From Flavobacterium sp. Sd200 (GTDB lineage Bacteria > Bacteroidota > Bacteroidia > Flavobacteriales > Flavobacteriaceae), in the NCBI RefSeq assembly GCF_009826935.1, contig NZ_WUMN01000003.1:310001-374000 (forward strand): a stretch of 64,000 nucleotides of DNA, read 5' to 3'. Numbering within the stretch: the stretch's first letter is position 1; each line of letters starts with the position of its first letter. Position numbers and translations under genes: made by a program. The notes beneath the pieces were generated by a model. It searched no databases, had not been told where the DNA came from, and worked only from the letters and a program-made list of their open reading frames with translations. Positions 1 to 8,634 of the stretch are shown here, in pieces.

Positions 1-178
1 AGTGCGGCAACTGTTTTTTCCCATCGGGATGCTCGTTAATATAATCTGCTTCCCATTGCAGATAATCCCACGGATTGAATTTGTCCCAAGTATTCGCACC
101 GTACTCGTTGCTCAATTGCTCATTAAGCAGGCTGATAAAAAGGTCATTCTTATTGTCCCCCTTTAAAACTACTGTCAT
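1..178 (-). CDS. Partial hypothetical ICE protein (N-terminal 59 residues)
   Basis: An open frame starts with ATG at 178 on the minus strand, begins MTVVLKGDNKND and runs off the left edge without a stop. The visible part is hydrophilic and rich in Asp, Asn and Trp, with no signal peptide or membrane segment. It follows the DUF932 gene in the same direction after about 70 bases, so it may be in the same leftward operon. I do not recognise a family. The absence of stop codons over 59 codons and its position in a co-oriented gene set support it being real. Confidence 0.6.
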   Translation of the reverse strand, partial: MTVVLKGDNKNDLFISLLNEQLSNEYGANTWDKFNPWDYLQWEADYINEHPDGKKQLPH

Positions 179-251
179 GTACCTTCCCATAGTTTCAGAT
201 TTTTAAGGTTTTAAGTACAGGTGGCAAGCGGAATGCATGCCGCCTGTAACT

Positions 252-1295
252 TTAATTCTGCAAGAAAATACCTGCGCCATTTTGCTCGAACTCGCTGCAC
301 AGGTCAAAAGCCCTTTGCGCTTTGCCCTGCGCCGTGCCGCCCATGACAAGGGATTTCAATTTGTCTTCCCCGTCCTTGTATTTCCTAACATTTTGGTAGT
401 AGCCCGTAACGGCATTGTATGCCCCGAACAATGTCCCTTTTGTAGTGTCCATGCGTTGGGTGTCGCTTACCATTGCATAGGCGAAAGCATCTTCCACCGT
501 ATTTTTAAATACGGTAGATAGTTCGTCTTGCGCCCCTTTTTTCAGAAGGTCGAACGTCTCTTTGTTGGGGCAAAGCGCCAGTTCGATGAGTTTGCGTACT
601 TCTTTATCGCTCACTTTTACCGTTGCCCAATTGTTAAAGATGCCCTCTAATTTGTTGCTAAGCGCATCGGCTAAGCCCATTACTTTGTGGGCATCTTCCA
701 AACGTTGTTTTGCACCTGTAGTATGCTTGATGCGTACCACGTTAGCCATCCCTTTCAAGGCTGCATTTAATGTGTTTTGGCATACGATGCGGATGGGTGT
801 AAATGCTGCGGTAATACTGCCTAAACCGTCGTGCGAGGTAGTAAGGAAAATATACTTTTCGGTAACATCGTCACCATTGCCGACCCTGATATAGCCGGGT
901 AGTTTTGCCGTAATGAATATGCGTTCCCCATCGCCCAAAGCCCCTGCTGTCTCGTAAAGGATGCCATCGCCACCGCCTACAATGGCATCAAAGAATGAAA
1001 ATGCATCACGGTTTTGTATCAGGTGGTAATCCTTGCCCACGCTTGCACCCAAAACGGTATCGCTATCGGTGCGGTAGGTAAAGAAGCTGCTTTTTGACTG
1101 CATGGTTTTACCGCTCGGAAAAATGTGGGTGTTTGGCTCTTTGGCTATTTCATAGTCAAGCCCTGCAAATTGGATGGCTTCTGCGCTTGTCGGGTAATCA
1201 GTAACGATTTGCCCCAGTCCGTGCCATGCTTTTTCCTGTACGCTAAAGAACGAGTAGTTGCCTGTCCTTTCGTTGAAATTAAGATTGTGTGCCAT
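252..1295 (-). CDS. DUF932 domain protein
   Basis: This 347-residue protein has the typical look of the DUF932 (phage/plasmid-like, LGT_TIGR03299-type) family: an N-terminal region with AWHGLG, a middle with FTPIRIVCQNTL and a C-terminal helical part. Such proteins are common single-copy genes on Bacteroidota conjugative elements, plasmids and phages; their biochemical role is not established. There is no signal peptide or membrane segment, so it should be cytoplasmic. The ATG at 1295 lies inside the end of the upstream 70-aa ORF (17-base overlap), which suggests translational coupling. The family call is from recognised motifs; any role in element maintenance is inference. Confidence 0.85.
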   Translation of the reverse strand: MAHNLNFNERTGNYSFFSVQEKAWHGLGQIVTDYPTSAEAIQFAGLDYEIAKEPNTHIFPSGKTMQSKSSFFTYRTDSDTVLGASVGKDYHLIQNRDAFSFFDAIVGGGDGILYETAGALGDGERIFITAKLPGYIRVGNGDDVTEKYIFLTTSHDGLGSITAAFTPIRIVCQNTLNAALKGMANVVRIKHTTGAKQRLEDAHKVMGLADALSNKLEGIFNNWATVKVSDKEVRKLIELALCPNKETFDLLKKGAQDELSTVFKNTVEDAFAYAMVSDTQRMDTTKGTLFGAYNAVTGYYQNVRKYKDGEDKLKSLVMGGTAQGKAQRAFDLCSEFEQNGAGIFLQN

Positions 1296-1491
1296 GATTT
1301 TCTGATTTAGTATTAGACAATTTTAAATGTGCAGGTTTTGTTTTGGCAGCTGTACTGCCCTGTAGGATGTCCGCTGCAACTACCTCGATTTCTTTTTCGG
1401 GTGCTGTACTTGCCCCATCGTTTTGCAGCCCTTCTGCTACCGTCCTGTTTCCTGTTTTTTCCATCACTACTTTATTAAGGTTTGTAATCAT
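1279..1491 (-). CDS. Small hypothetical protein upstream of DUF932
   Basis: A 70-residue frame starting MITNLNKVVMEKTG ends inside the first codons of the DUF932 gene. It is polar, rich in Ala, Glu, Thr and Lys, with no membrane segment. The overlap with the next gene and shared direction suggest the first gene of a small operon, although its composition is unremarkable and it could be a chance frame. No family is recognised. Confidence 0.45.
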   Translation of the reverse strand: MITNLNKVVMEKTGNRTVAEGLQNDGASTAPEKEIEVVAADILQGSTAAKTKPAHLKLSNTKSENHGTQS

Positions 1492-1972
1492 TTAAGATTC
1501 CTTCATAAAGCCCACATTAAAATTTCCATCGGAAATGGGCTAAAAAGAAAGCAAGTGGCCAGCAGGGAAATCGAAAAGGCGGGCTATAAGTCCCCCCTTG
1601 TGGGGGTGGCGCAGCCATTATGCGCCCGCCTTTTCGATTTCCATGCTAACTTAGCTGCCCTTTTTAGTCCATTTCCCAATGGAAATGATTCAGAATAGTA
1701 AGTTTGTTCAACATTGGCCTTCCATGAATGAGAGAGGACATTATCAGTAGCTTGTTTTTGCTGAATCGGTGGAAAGAGTAATTAAAATTATGCAGTCGAG
1801 AATTTCGGTAAAGTCCTAACGATTAGCTGTAAAAGCGATGAATTATTTGTAGATTTATGGCGCTTAACAAGTGGTTAGCGGGATTGTTCTCTAAAGGTCT
1901 GGCGGTTTCAGCACTACAGGTACACTTAGAGCTAATAATTAAATTTTAAATAATGTAGCGGGTCTTTATTAA
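1492..1972. other. Gene-free stretch holding a large hairpin
   Basis: No convincing gene lies here. The left half is filled by a long imperfect inverted repeat (1521-1687, listed separately). The right half, 1690-1972, is AT-rich and forms the upstream region of the papain-like gene at 1973; I saw no clear promoter match or structured site in it. Confidence 0.6.
1521..1687. repeat. Long compound inverted repeat (about 165 bp)
   Basis: Three nested pairs are visible. The outer arms at 1521-1547 and 1660-1687 match at nearly every position (ATTTCCAT, then a GGAAATGG-like block, then CTAAAAAG). A perfect inner arm GGAAATCGAAAAGGCGGGC at 1566-1584 pairs with 1624-1642. A small central hairpin of C and G runs lies near 1591-1606. 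It sits upstream of the leftward DUF932 operon. It could be a leader-RNA structure, a miniature mobile element or a single-strand DNA origin; nothing decides between these. Confidence 0.75.
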
Positions 1973-3478
1973 ATGAAAAGTATTACAACTATTGAGTTTG
2001 AACTCTCTCCAATGGAGGAGGCAGACAAAGCTATTTTAGAGGCCATCAGTACATTTTTTCTCAATCTGGAAGATGATGAGCCTGTTAGTAATGACATTGA
2101 AAATTCTGTAAAGGAATATCTTGAGGCATTCCGTGAAGACTTATATTGCCTTATAGAATATCCTTATGTCGATAAAGTATACCGTGACAGCTATTACAGC
2201 TATTATTCCTCAAAGCACGCTGACTATCAAAGGGACAGCATTCGGGTGTCGTTATTTGAGCCAACAGTCACGGGAAATGAATTTTTAGACCCCGCGCAGC
2301 ATGGTACGCTCAATAAAAAGTATCTGGGTTATTTTACCATACGTCCAACGTTAAATTCCCTTTTTGGACGATCCCTAATTAATCCGAAAGCGATGCTTGA
2401 ATCAGACTTTAAAGCGTGCCTCTGCAAAGGGGAAAGCTTTGTCTTCGGTGCAAAACTTCAAACCGAAGGTTTTCCGCACAGTGCACAGGATGAGGAAACG
2501 ATATTGTGCGCTGAGACTACGATATGGGGGTTGATGGAATATTTTTCAAGCCGATATCCCGATTATAAGCCAGTGCTTCCTTCCCAGATTCATAGTGCCT
2601 TAAAAAATCTTATATTCCAGAGGCAGTTGCCCTCTATGGGGCTTTCGATGGACCAGATTTCTTTTGCCCTGAAGGAGTTCGGCTTCGGTACCAGGATCTA
2701 TAACCAAAACCCTTATAGTTCGGGAATTTATAATCTAATAGATTGTTATATAGAATCAGGCATCCCGGTATTGATTGGGCTTGAGTCCGATACCATCGGG
2801 CATGTTATTATCGGTATTGGTAAAGAGTATGATCACACATTTGATATTAATACGGTAAAAAAGACCACTTTTCATTCGCATGGGAGGGATAAGGAGTTTT
2901 TAGAACATACCAATTTTCCAAAACGGTATGTGGTGCAGGATGATAACCTGGCACCGTACCGCGTTATCGATATTGATAATCCCGGCGAACACTACCCAGG
3001 TAGCCAAGGATTTGACGATATGAAAGTAGATTCTGTTATAGTGCCCTTGTACCCTAAAATATATCTTGAAGCGGAACTGGCAAGGAAACTATTTCTGGAG
3101 CTCATCAAAGATGAAGATGTAGGTTTTGATTTTGAAGACGGGTTCATTTTCCGATATTTTCTTGCCTCCAGCCGCTCGTTTAAAAGACATGTGAGCGCAA
3201 TTAAAGAAATTAATACCGGGTTAAAATTTATTATTGTATCCTCCAAAATGCCTAAATTTATATGGTGTGGTGAAATCTATTCTTCGGAATCGTCAGCAAA
3301 AGAAGGCGATGAGCCTATCGGGTTAATAATTCTAGATGCCACGGAAGCGAATAAAGCAGGCATCGACGCGCTGCTGTTCGCGGGCTATCCCGACAGATGT
3401 ATTAGAAGGGATGAAAATAATTTTGTAGATTTGCAGGGTGCTTTAGAAAAATATACGTATTATAGCAACTTAAAATAA
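1973..3478 (+). CDS. Uncharacterised protein with a papain-like (C39-like) cysteine-peptidase core
   Basis: A 501-residue cytoplasmic protein. From about residue 170 to 300 the layout resembles a C39/papain-like fold: Cys179 opens a helix (LCAETTIWGLMEYF), a helical stretch follows, then an IPVLIGL strand and His277 in IGHVIIGIG, with Asp candidates near VIDID about 50 residues later. The first 170 and last 170 residues match nothing I recognise. It has no signal peptide or membrane segment. A 61-aa gene follows after 6 bases and then a strong terminator, so the two form a unit. The peptidase-like call rests on motif spacing only. It could be a toxin, a deubiquitinase-like effector or an inactive fold. 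Confidence 0.55.
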   Translation: MKSITTIEFELSPMEEADKAILEAISTFFLNLEDDEPVSNDIENSVKEYLEAFREDLYCLIEYPYVDKVYRDSYYSYYSSKHADYQRDSIRVSLFEPTVTGNEFLDPAQHGTLNKKYLGYFTIRPTLNSLFGRSLINPKAMLESDFKACLCKGESFVFGAKLQTEGFPHSAQDEETILCAETTIWGLMEYFSSRYPDYKPVLPSQIHSALKNLIFQRQLPSMGLSMDQISFALKEFGFGTRIYNQNPYSSGIYNLIDCYIESGIPVLIGLESDTIGHVIIGIGKEYDHTFDINTVKKTTFHSHGRDKEFLEHTNFPKRYVVQDDNLAPYRVIDIDNPGEHYPGSQGFDDMKVDSVIVPLYPKIYLEAELARKLFLELIKDEDVGFDFEDGFIFRYFLASSRSFKRHVSAIKEINTGLKFIIVSSKMPKFIWCGEIYSSESSAKEGDEPIGLIILDATEANKAGIDALLFAGYPDRCIRRDENNFVDLQGALEKYTYYSNLK

Positions 3479-3484
3479 ACCGTT

Positions 3485-3670
3485 ATGAGTAAGAGAGTTA
3501 AAATTTCATTTAGTACTGTTAATGATGGTAAGTATACTGTTATTAGCAATGTTGATATTTCTCAAAGCTCAAGCCGCATTAAAACGGCCATGAAGGGTGC
3601 GGTAAGGGAGCATGAGAAAAGGCAGGCCATTTCACAAAAAGAAGCATCAAAACTTGTATTGAATTTTTAA
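3485..3670 (+). CDS. Small basic hypothetical protein
   Basis: This 61-residue protein starts MSKRVKISFSTVNDG six bases after the papain-like gene stops. It has a predicted beta start, a basic helix (EHEKRQAISQKEASK) and a net positive charge. The tight spacing and the terminator just downstream suggest co-transcription with the 501-aa gene, possibly as its partner or antidote. No family recognised. Confidence 0.6.
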   Translation: MSKRVKISFSTVNDGKYTVISNVDISQSSSRIKTAMKGAVREHEKRQAISQKEASKLVLNF

Positions 3671-3680
3671 TCAGATATTA

Positions 3681-3711
3681 CAAAAAAGCCCGGCAGTACC
3701 GGGCTTTTTTG
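3681..3711 (+). terminator. Intrinsic terminator, probably bidirectional
   Basis: A GCCCGG stem with a CAGTA loop and a CCGGGC partner is flanked by A and T runs on either side. It ends the papain-like gene pair and could also stop leftward transcription from the hydrolase gene at 3825. Confidence 0.9.
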
Positions 3712-3824
3712 TAATATTACCTCTTGAAAATCATAGTAAGTTCAATACAAGCCTACTGTAGGCATCAAAGTAGCGAAGCGATGTTTCCATATTATAATAC
3801 TTTTTTTTGCAGCAATAAGGTGAG

Positions 3825-4688
3825 CTATATGTTCCTGGTTAATGCTTCATAGATTTTATTTGCAACCTGCTTATCGTCCAGGTATCCGGTGATGCCGTGG
3901 CGGTTTTTAGTGCTGTTCTTGACATGGTTACTATTAATGATTGGGGGATCAATATTAAAGTTGTGTTTGTCCAGTGGTTTTAGCGCAACATAATCCCTGT
4001 CATCATAAGCATTGTACCACTTACCTTCAATTACATCCGGAAATTGCAGAGGGGTCGCCAGCTTTTTCTTGATTGATTTTAACCCAAGGGGTGAACCTAT
4101 AGTAATGTAGTCTACAATTTCAACATCTGCCTCACGTAAAACATTATACCCCACAACTGAACCCAATGAATGTCCCACAAGCACTGTAGGGCCTGGTTGA
4201 AGTTCGCCGATAATAAAGTCATTTATTTTTGCCCTGACAGCGTTGTAATACAGGTATGTGTATACGTCCCGGGTAAACCTTTCGACTGAAACATCGCCCA
4301 AGGGTGTGTGCTGGTCTAATGCCCGTAATATGCCCTGAACCCACTCCCAGTTTAACGGGCCCTTCTCTTTTGGCCCATCTACGTATTGGGAGATTTGCTG
4401 GTCGGTAATACCCGCCTGTCCTGCCACCTCCGAGTACAGTTCAAATTCAAACTCCAATTGACTGTCATCAATGGTACCTTTAGCATTGGCGGCAGTTTGT
4501 GGTTTTTCTATTTCCTGGACAAGATCGTCTAAGAGGTCTCCATAAAATGGGAAGATGATATTGGTGCTTTCAGGCAGTGTAAAACCATTCTTGTCAAGCC
4601 CCTTATTAAGCGCGTCAATCCAGGTTTTTACAAGTACATCTTTATCCTGTCCCTGTTGGTCGCGTCCGTGTATTAGTACTAGGTTCAT
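3825..4688 (-). CDS. Alpha/beta-hydrolase (lipase-like), partner of the caspase-like gene
   Basis: This 287-residue protein begins with a strand and an oxyanion-type LIHGRD motif, has the nucleophile elbow GHSLG (Ser174), a possible acid in the YDDRDY region and a late His in NRHGIT. That is a full alpha/beta-hydrolase triad layout, closest in look to lipase/PGAP1-like enzymes. There is no signal peptide, so it should act in the cytoplasm. Its ATG overlaps the stop of the upstream caspase-like gene by four bases (4685-4688), indicating translational coupling. The fold and active site are visible; the substrate is unknown. Pairing of a protease and an esterase suggests a regulated effector pair, possibly a cell-suicide type defence, which is inference. 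Confidence 0.75.
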   Translation of the reverse strand: MNLVLIHGRDQQGQDKDVLVKTWIDALNKGLDKNGFTLPESTNIIFPFYGDLLDDLVQEIEKPQTAANAKGTIDDSQLEFEFELYSEVAGQAGITDQQISQYVDGPKEKGPLNWEWVQGILRALDQHTPLGDVSVERFTRDVYTYLYYNAVRAKINDFIIGELQPGPTVLVGHSLGSVVGYNVLREADVEIVDYITIGSPLGLKSIKKKLATPLQFPDVIEGKWYNAYDDRDYVALKPLDKHNFNIDPPIINSNHVKNSTKNRHGITGYLDDKQVANKIYEALTRNI

Positions 4689-6394
4689 ATCATATTGTAT
4701 TTGTTGATTATTTCAAGTGCGCCAGGCTTAAAAGAGGTCCAGAGGCCCGGAATAAGATAGCGTGTTAATTCCTGTATCGCAGGTGTATATCCTTTATCGC
4801 TAAGGGCAAGGAACGACCATCCCTGAGTTAAAACAGGGCAAAAAGGCGCAGCCAACTCAACGGATTCCAAGCTGAGGTCAAACCGCCCAATGTCGTTAAG
4901 AAGCGCTACATCAAAAAGGACAGGCTCCGGCTCCCGAGCCATAAAATCAAACACTGATTTAACATCGTTAAATGCCCCGGCCTGCATATAGGCATACGCT
5001 GCGTATACTCCTAAAGTAGGGTCGAACTCCTTAAGCATACGGTAATAGCTCGCTGTTTCCATAAGATACCTGGTCTCATGATTAATCCTGAACGCGCCAT
5101 TTTTGGAGTTTAGTGCTATTAAGGCCCTGCGCCGTTCAATTTCATAATGAAGCTCTGTGTATCTCAAAAATCTATCGGATGTCTGGCTTGGTGTATAATT
5201 CACGGATGCCAGGATACCATCTTTAAATATAACCCTACCTATATAGTTAGGCATGACGGCAAGGGGATAGACCGTGCCGTCTTTTGTTTGCAGCGGAAAA
5301 GTTCTGCCATACCATAACTTTTGCTGAATTTCTATTAAGGTGTTTTCCTGCTGTTCGCTAACAGTAATGCCCCTCCAATGATTTAAGTGATCAAAAACAG
5401 GTTGTGCCCCGATTATAACGAATCCGGTTTCTACATCTGAAAACAGTGGCCTTGCGGCTTCCTGAAAAAGGTCGATATACTCTTGCTGCTCCGCTATTGA
5501 TTCCTTGGAAAAACTAATGGTTTCGCGTTGTACTTTGCGATCCAAAGAATCTATCCGCTGTTCTAACGTTTCAAGTTTCATATATTGTGTGCGGGTCCCC
5601 TTGAGGGGTTTCTTTACGGGGGAGCGTTTTTTAGGGAAGCGTGACAGGTGCATCGGCTCACGGGAAGTAATTTCGGAATCGGGAACCTGGTTGCGTAAAA
5701 CGTTGGCATCCCGCAACGCCTTGGGAAGCGTATCTACTAAATATTCTGACAGTTCATAGGACATGATGATGTCATTTCGCCCGTTGCTACGGATGATAGC
5801 TGGTACCTTCCCATGTAAGCCTTCAAGCAACAGTTTGGTATATAGGCTTCGGCGGCTTTTAATATTGTCTTCAGTTATTTCCACTTCCAAAGCTGTGTCT
5901 CCCGGTGCCGTAGCATAAAACATATCTACTTTTGGAATTGTTTGTTGTCCTTCAATTGGAGAAAATAGTACAGAGCCACGCAGGGATAGCTGCTCAAAGT
6001 TTGTTGGCTTTGAGCGGCACGCATCGGAAATAAAAACAACATGCGGAATCCCGCTGCAGCGCGAGTATAGCCGGGAGGTTTGCAGGTTGATTGCGGCATC
6101 GGATCTTTGAGGCGCATCGCTCAATAGCCAAAATTCGTCTGTAGGCCCTTTTATGATTCCATGCCCGGAAAAGTATATAATAAGTAGTTCTGCGCTCAGA
6201 CTTTCCACATATTGCGTGACGGCATTATATGCCATATCGATGGTTACTTTCCCTGTATCATCAGTCAGCAAAGTCGTTTCAAAACCTTGTGATATAGCCC
6301 AGGCCTCAAAATCCCTGGCATTAGAAACAGCATCTTCAAGTGCGGGCAGTCCGCCAGTTTTGTTTACACCTATAATTACTGCACATCTGCTCAT
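4685..6394 (-). CDS. Caspase-like (peptidase C14) protein
   Basis: A 569-residue protein with an N-terminal caspase-fold domain (residues about 1-230): the start strand CAVIIGVN, catalytic His78 in YFSGHG and catalytic Cys126 in ISDACRS. The middle, about 260-420, contains a short coiled-coil-like helix and a PAS-like alpha/beta section. The last 150 residues are helical and may form TPR-like repeats that could sense or bind a partner. It is cytoplasmic. It overlaps the alpha/beta-hydrolase gene by four bases. Bacterial caspase-like proteases often act as effectors that cleave a partner; activation of the neighbouring hydrolase is a plausible but unproven link. Confidence 0.8.
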   Translation of the reverse strand: MSRCAVIIGVNKTGGLPALEDAVSNARDFEAWAISQGFETTLLTDDTGKVTIDMAYNAVTQYVESLSAELLIIYFSGHGIIKGPTDEFWLLSDAPQRSDAAINLQTSRLYSRCSGIPHVVFISDACRSKPTNFEQLSLRGSVLFSPIEGQQTIPKVDMFYATAPGDTALEVEITEDNIKSRRSLYTKLLLEGLHGKVPAIIRSNGRNDIIMSYELSEYLVDTLPKALRDANVLRNQVPDSEITSREPMHLSRFPKKRSPVKKPLKGTRTQYMKLETLEQRIDSLDRKVQRETISFSKESIAEQQEYIDLFQEAARPLFSDVETGFVIIGAQPVFDHLNHWRGITVSEQQENTLIEIQQKLWYGRTFPLQTKDGTVYPLAVMPNYIGRVIFKDGILASVNYTPSQTSDRFLRYTELHYEIERRRALIALNSKNGAFRINHETRYLMETASYYRMLKEFDPTLGVYAAYAYMQAGAFNDVKSVFDFMAREPEPVLFDVALLNDIGRFDLSLESVELAAPFCPVLTQGWSFLALSDKGYTPAIQELTRYLIPGLWTSFKPGALEIINKYNMI

Positions 6395-6571
6395 ATTTAT
6401 ATCAAAAAAAAATTAGCGATTAAATTACAATAATTTTAACATATTAAAAATACCCACTATTGGCTATTTTTTTATTGACGTGTAATGTAATTGTTTGATT
6501 ACGATTTGTTGATCCACCTTTACCGTTGGCCTGGTCTGAAACTCTAATAAATGGTCGATGATTGGAATAAA

Positions 6572-6615
6572 TGCCCACTTTGTAGTGATGAATGCTAAGT
6601 ATCACACAGTGGGCA
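6572..6615 (-). terminator. Stem-loop at the 3' end of the mobilisation operon
   Basis: Arms TGCCCACT (6572-6579) and AGTGGGCA (6608-6615) enclose a second pair GTGAT/ATCAC. It begins eight bases after the leftward traG-type gene stops. No long T run follows, so it may be a weak terminator or an mRNA-protecting hairpin. Confidence 0.55.
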
Positions 6616-6622
6616 GCACTGT

Positions 6623-8605
6623 TTATTTTCTAATAATCATCCAGGTCAGCGACGGGTCATCCATTAACCTTTGCATCTCACTGTCTATGATATCTTTAAT
6701 ATCCTGTTTTATCTGAAGGTAATTCTGCTGTACCTGCCCGGGCAGCAGCTTCCTCACAGGTTCGATTTCCTTGTATTCATCCACCTCTTTTTTAAGGGCG
6801 GCATGGTCGTTTTGGATGTTGGCATGGAAGGCTTTCAATTCGATTGGGCAATCCGGCTCATCGGCTACAATCCCTACAAACTCACCGGAGCTCATGGTTG
6901 CGATACGCGATTGTGGAATCGCTGAGTCGAGCTGGCGGGAATGGCTTACTGAGGTGTCATTGCTGTTAATAGAAAGGCTCTGGCGCCTTTGCATAATTTT
7001 TCCAAAGCGTTCGGAGAGCTGTTTGGCCGAATCCCCGGTGACCTGTCCTGATATGATATTACCCACAATATTGACGATAACGTCCGCCTGTTCGCGGCCA
7101 TAATCCTTACGCAGCTGGCTGAAGTCCTGGATGCCCAAACAGGTTGCTACCTTGTTGGAGCGGGCGGTGGCAATAAGGCTGTCCATATTGTTGAGGTAAA
7201 GCGTCGGGAATTCGTCAAACACCAGGCTGCTTTTGAGCTGTCCCTTTTTATTGACTTGCTTTACAAGGCGTGTCACATAAAGGGAAAGTACCGCTCCATA
7301 GATCTGTATCTTTTGCGGGTTGTTACCCATACAGACTACTTTGGGAGCTTCGGGATTGTTGATATCCAGTGTGAAATCGTTACCTGAGAGTACATAGTAC
7401 AGCTGTGGTGAAGACAGGCGCGCCATGGCTACTTTTGCCGAAGCGATCTGCCCCTCCAGCTGCTCCATAACGTCATTAAGGTAGGCATTGACAAAGGGGT
7501 TAATTAAGACTTCTATTTCTTTCTCGCTGCGCAGCAAGGTGAACAGGTCGTTGTAGTCTGCCTGCATGAGTTCAATAACGTGTGGCAGGGTGCAGAATTC
7601 CCCGCCACGATATTTCTTTAAAAACCAGATGATGGCCGTTACAAAATTGATTGGCGATTCAACGAAAAAGTCGCCTTGTTTTTTAATCCACTCTCGGTTT
7701 AGCCCCATAAGGATGGTGCGTGCCGATTCAGCAGCATCCGTAATATCGGTCATAGATGAAGGCTCCAAAGGGTTGCAACGGTGGGAACGCGTCAGGTCAT
7801 CGAAGTTAATAAGATAAAAGCGGCATTCTTTCGCGTAGAGATGGCGGTGCTTCAGCCATGCATTATAGGCGATGCGGGAGAGGTCATCAAACTTAAAGTC
7901 ATACACGAACATACTGAACCCTTTTGCCAGGTGCTGGGTAATCACGTGGCGTATTACAAAATAACTTTTACCTGCGCCCGGTGTGCCCAGCACCATAAGG
8001 CCACGGAAGGGGTTTATGATGTTGATCCATGAGCGCCTTTTTTTCTTTCGCAGCTGGTATTCTGCCGGCAGGTTCACAGAGTACTCGTTCTCTAACAGCC
8101 GTTCCTCCTGTGGAAAGGTTTCGTTCTCGCGGTTAAAGATATCGCTGTTGTCCAGTTTATCCTTAATAATGCGGCCAAGCCATACCCCTGCGGTAAGGGT
8201 GAATAAATAACCTGCCACGGTCACGAGCACGTAGCTGATCGCATATACAAAAGCGGAATTCTGTATGTATTCCAGTAACACACTCCCAAAAAACAATGTG
8301 AGGCCTGTGAGCATATATTTTAGTGGCCGGGCGTACCCCATTTTTTCATCCTTTCTTCCCTTTACACCCAAAAGGGAAATGACAAGGAATATTAGGCAGG
8401 CTACTTTGGCTGTTACAAAGCTGTCGAAGAGCCCGGTATGGCTGATCTGGGCCAGTATCCGGTCCGTTATGCCGCTGTGCAGCCCATAGGTATGAAACAA
8501 AGCATAAAAGCTGTAGTAAAAATGCACTACTAAAAACACAATACTTATCAGCCTTGAGAGGTCTGCGATCTTACGCAGTGCCTGCTCGTTTTCTCCTGTT
8601 CCCAT
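6623..8605 (-). CDS. mobC: Conjugative coupling protein MobC/TraG (VirD4-like)
   Basis: This 660-residue inner-membrane ATPase links the relaxosome to the type IV secretion channel. Four hydrophobic segments occupy about residues 15-170, followed by the Walker A motif GTPGAGKS near residue 210 and a Walker B-type LVFDEFPTLY near residue 465. A VirD4/TraG pattern (ATARSNKVATCLGIQDFSQL) follows. Length fits Bacteroidota MobC/TraG proteins. It is the last gene of the leftward mobA-mobB-mobC set, with a 29-base gap from mobB and a stem-loop just after it. Confidence in family is high; the exact partner transfer system is presumably the tra genes at the right side of this window. Confidence 0.92.
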   Translation of the reverse strand: MGTGENEQALRKIADLSRLISIVFLVVHFYYSFYALFHTYGLHSGITDRILAQISHTGLFDSFVTAKVACLIFLVISLLGVKGRKDEKMGYARPLKYMLTGLTLFFGSVLLEYIQNSAFVYAISYVLVTVAGYLFTLTAGVWLGRIIKDKLDNSDIFNRENETFPQEERLLENEYSVNLPAEYQLRKKKRRSWINIINPFRGLMVLGTPGAGKSYFVIRHVITQHLAKGFSMFVYDFKFDDLSRIAYNAWLKHRHLYAKECRFYLINFDDLTRSHRCNPLEPSSMTDITDAAESARTILMGLNREWIKKQGDFFVESPINFVTAIIWFLKKYRGGEFCTLPHVIELMQADYNDLFTLLRSEKEIEVLINPFVNAYLNDVMEQLEGQIASAKVAMARLSSPQLYYVLSGNDFTLDINNPEAPKVVCMGNNPQKIQIYGAVLSLYVTRLVKQVNKKGQLKSSLVFDEFPTLYLNNMDSLIATARSNKVATCLGIQDFSQLRKDYGREQADVIVNIVGNIISGQVTGDSAKQLSERFGKIMQRRQSLSINSNDTSVSHSRQLDSAIPQSRIATMSSGEFVGIVADEPDCPIELKAFHANIQNDHAALKKEVDEYKEIEPVRKLLPGQVQQNYLQIKQDIKDIIDSEMQRLMDDPSLTWMIIRK

Positions 8606-8634
8606 ACTATCATTTTTAAATTATATCCGGCTGC

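Noticed and set aside
1423..1698. 91-codon plus-strand frame over the long hairpin
   Set aside because: It runs through the inverted repeat arms, so its codons are dictated by the palindrome.
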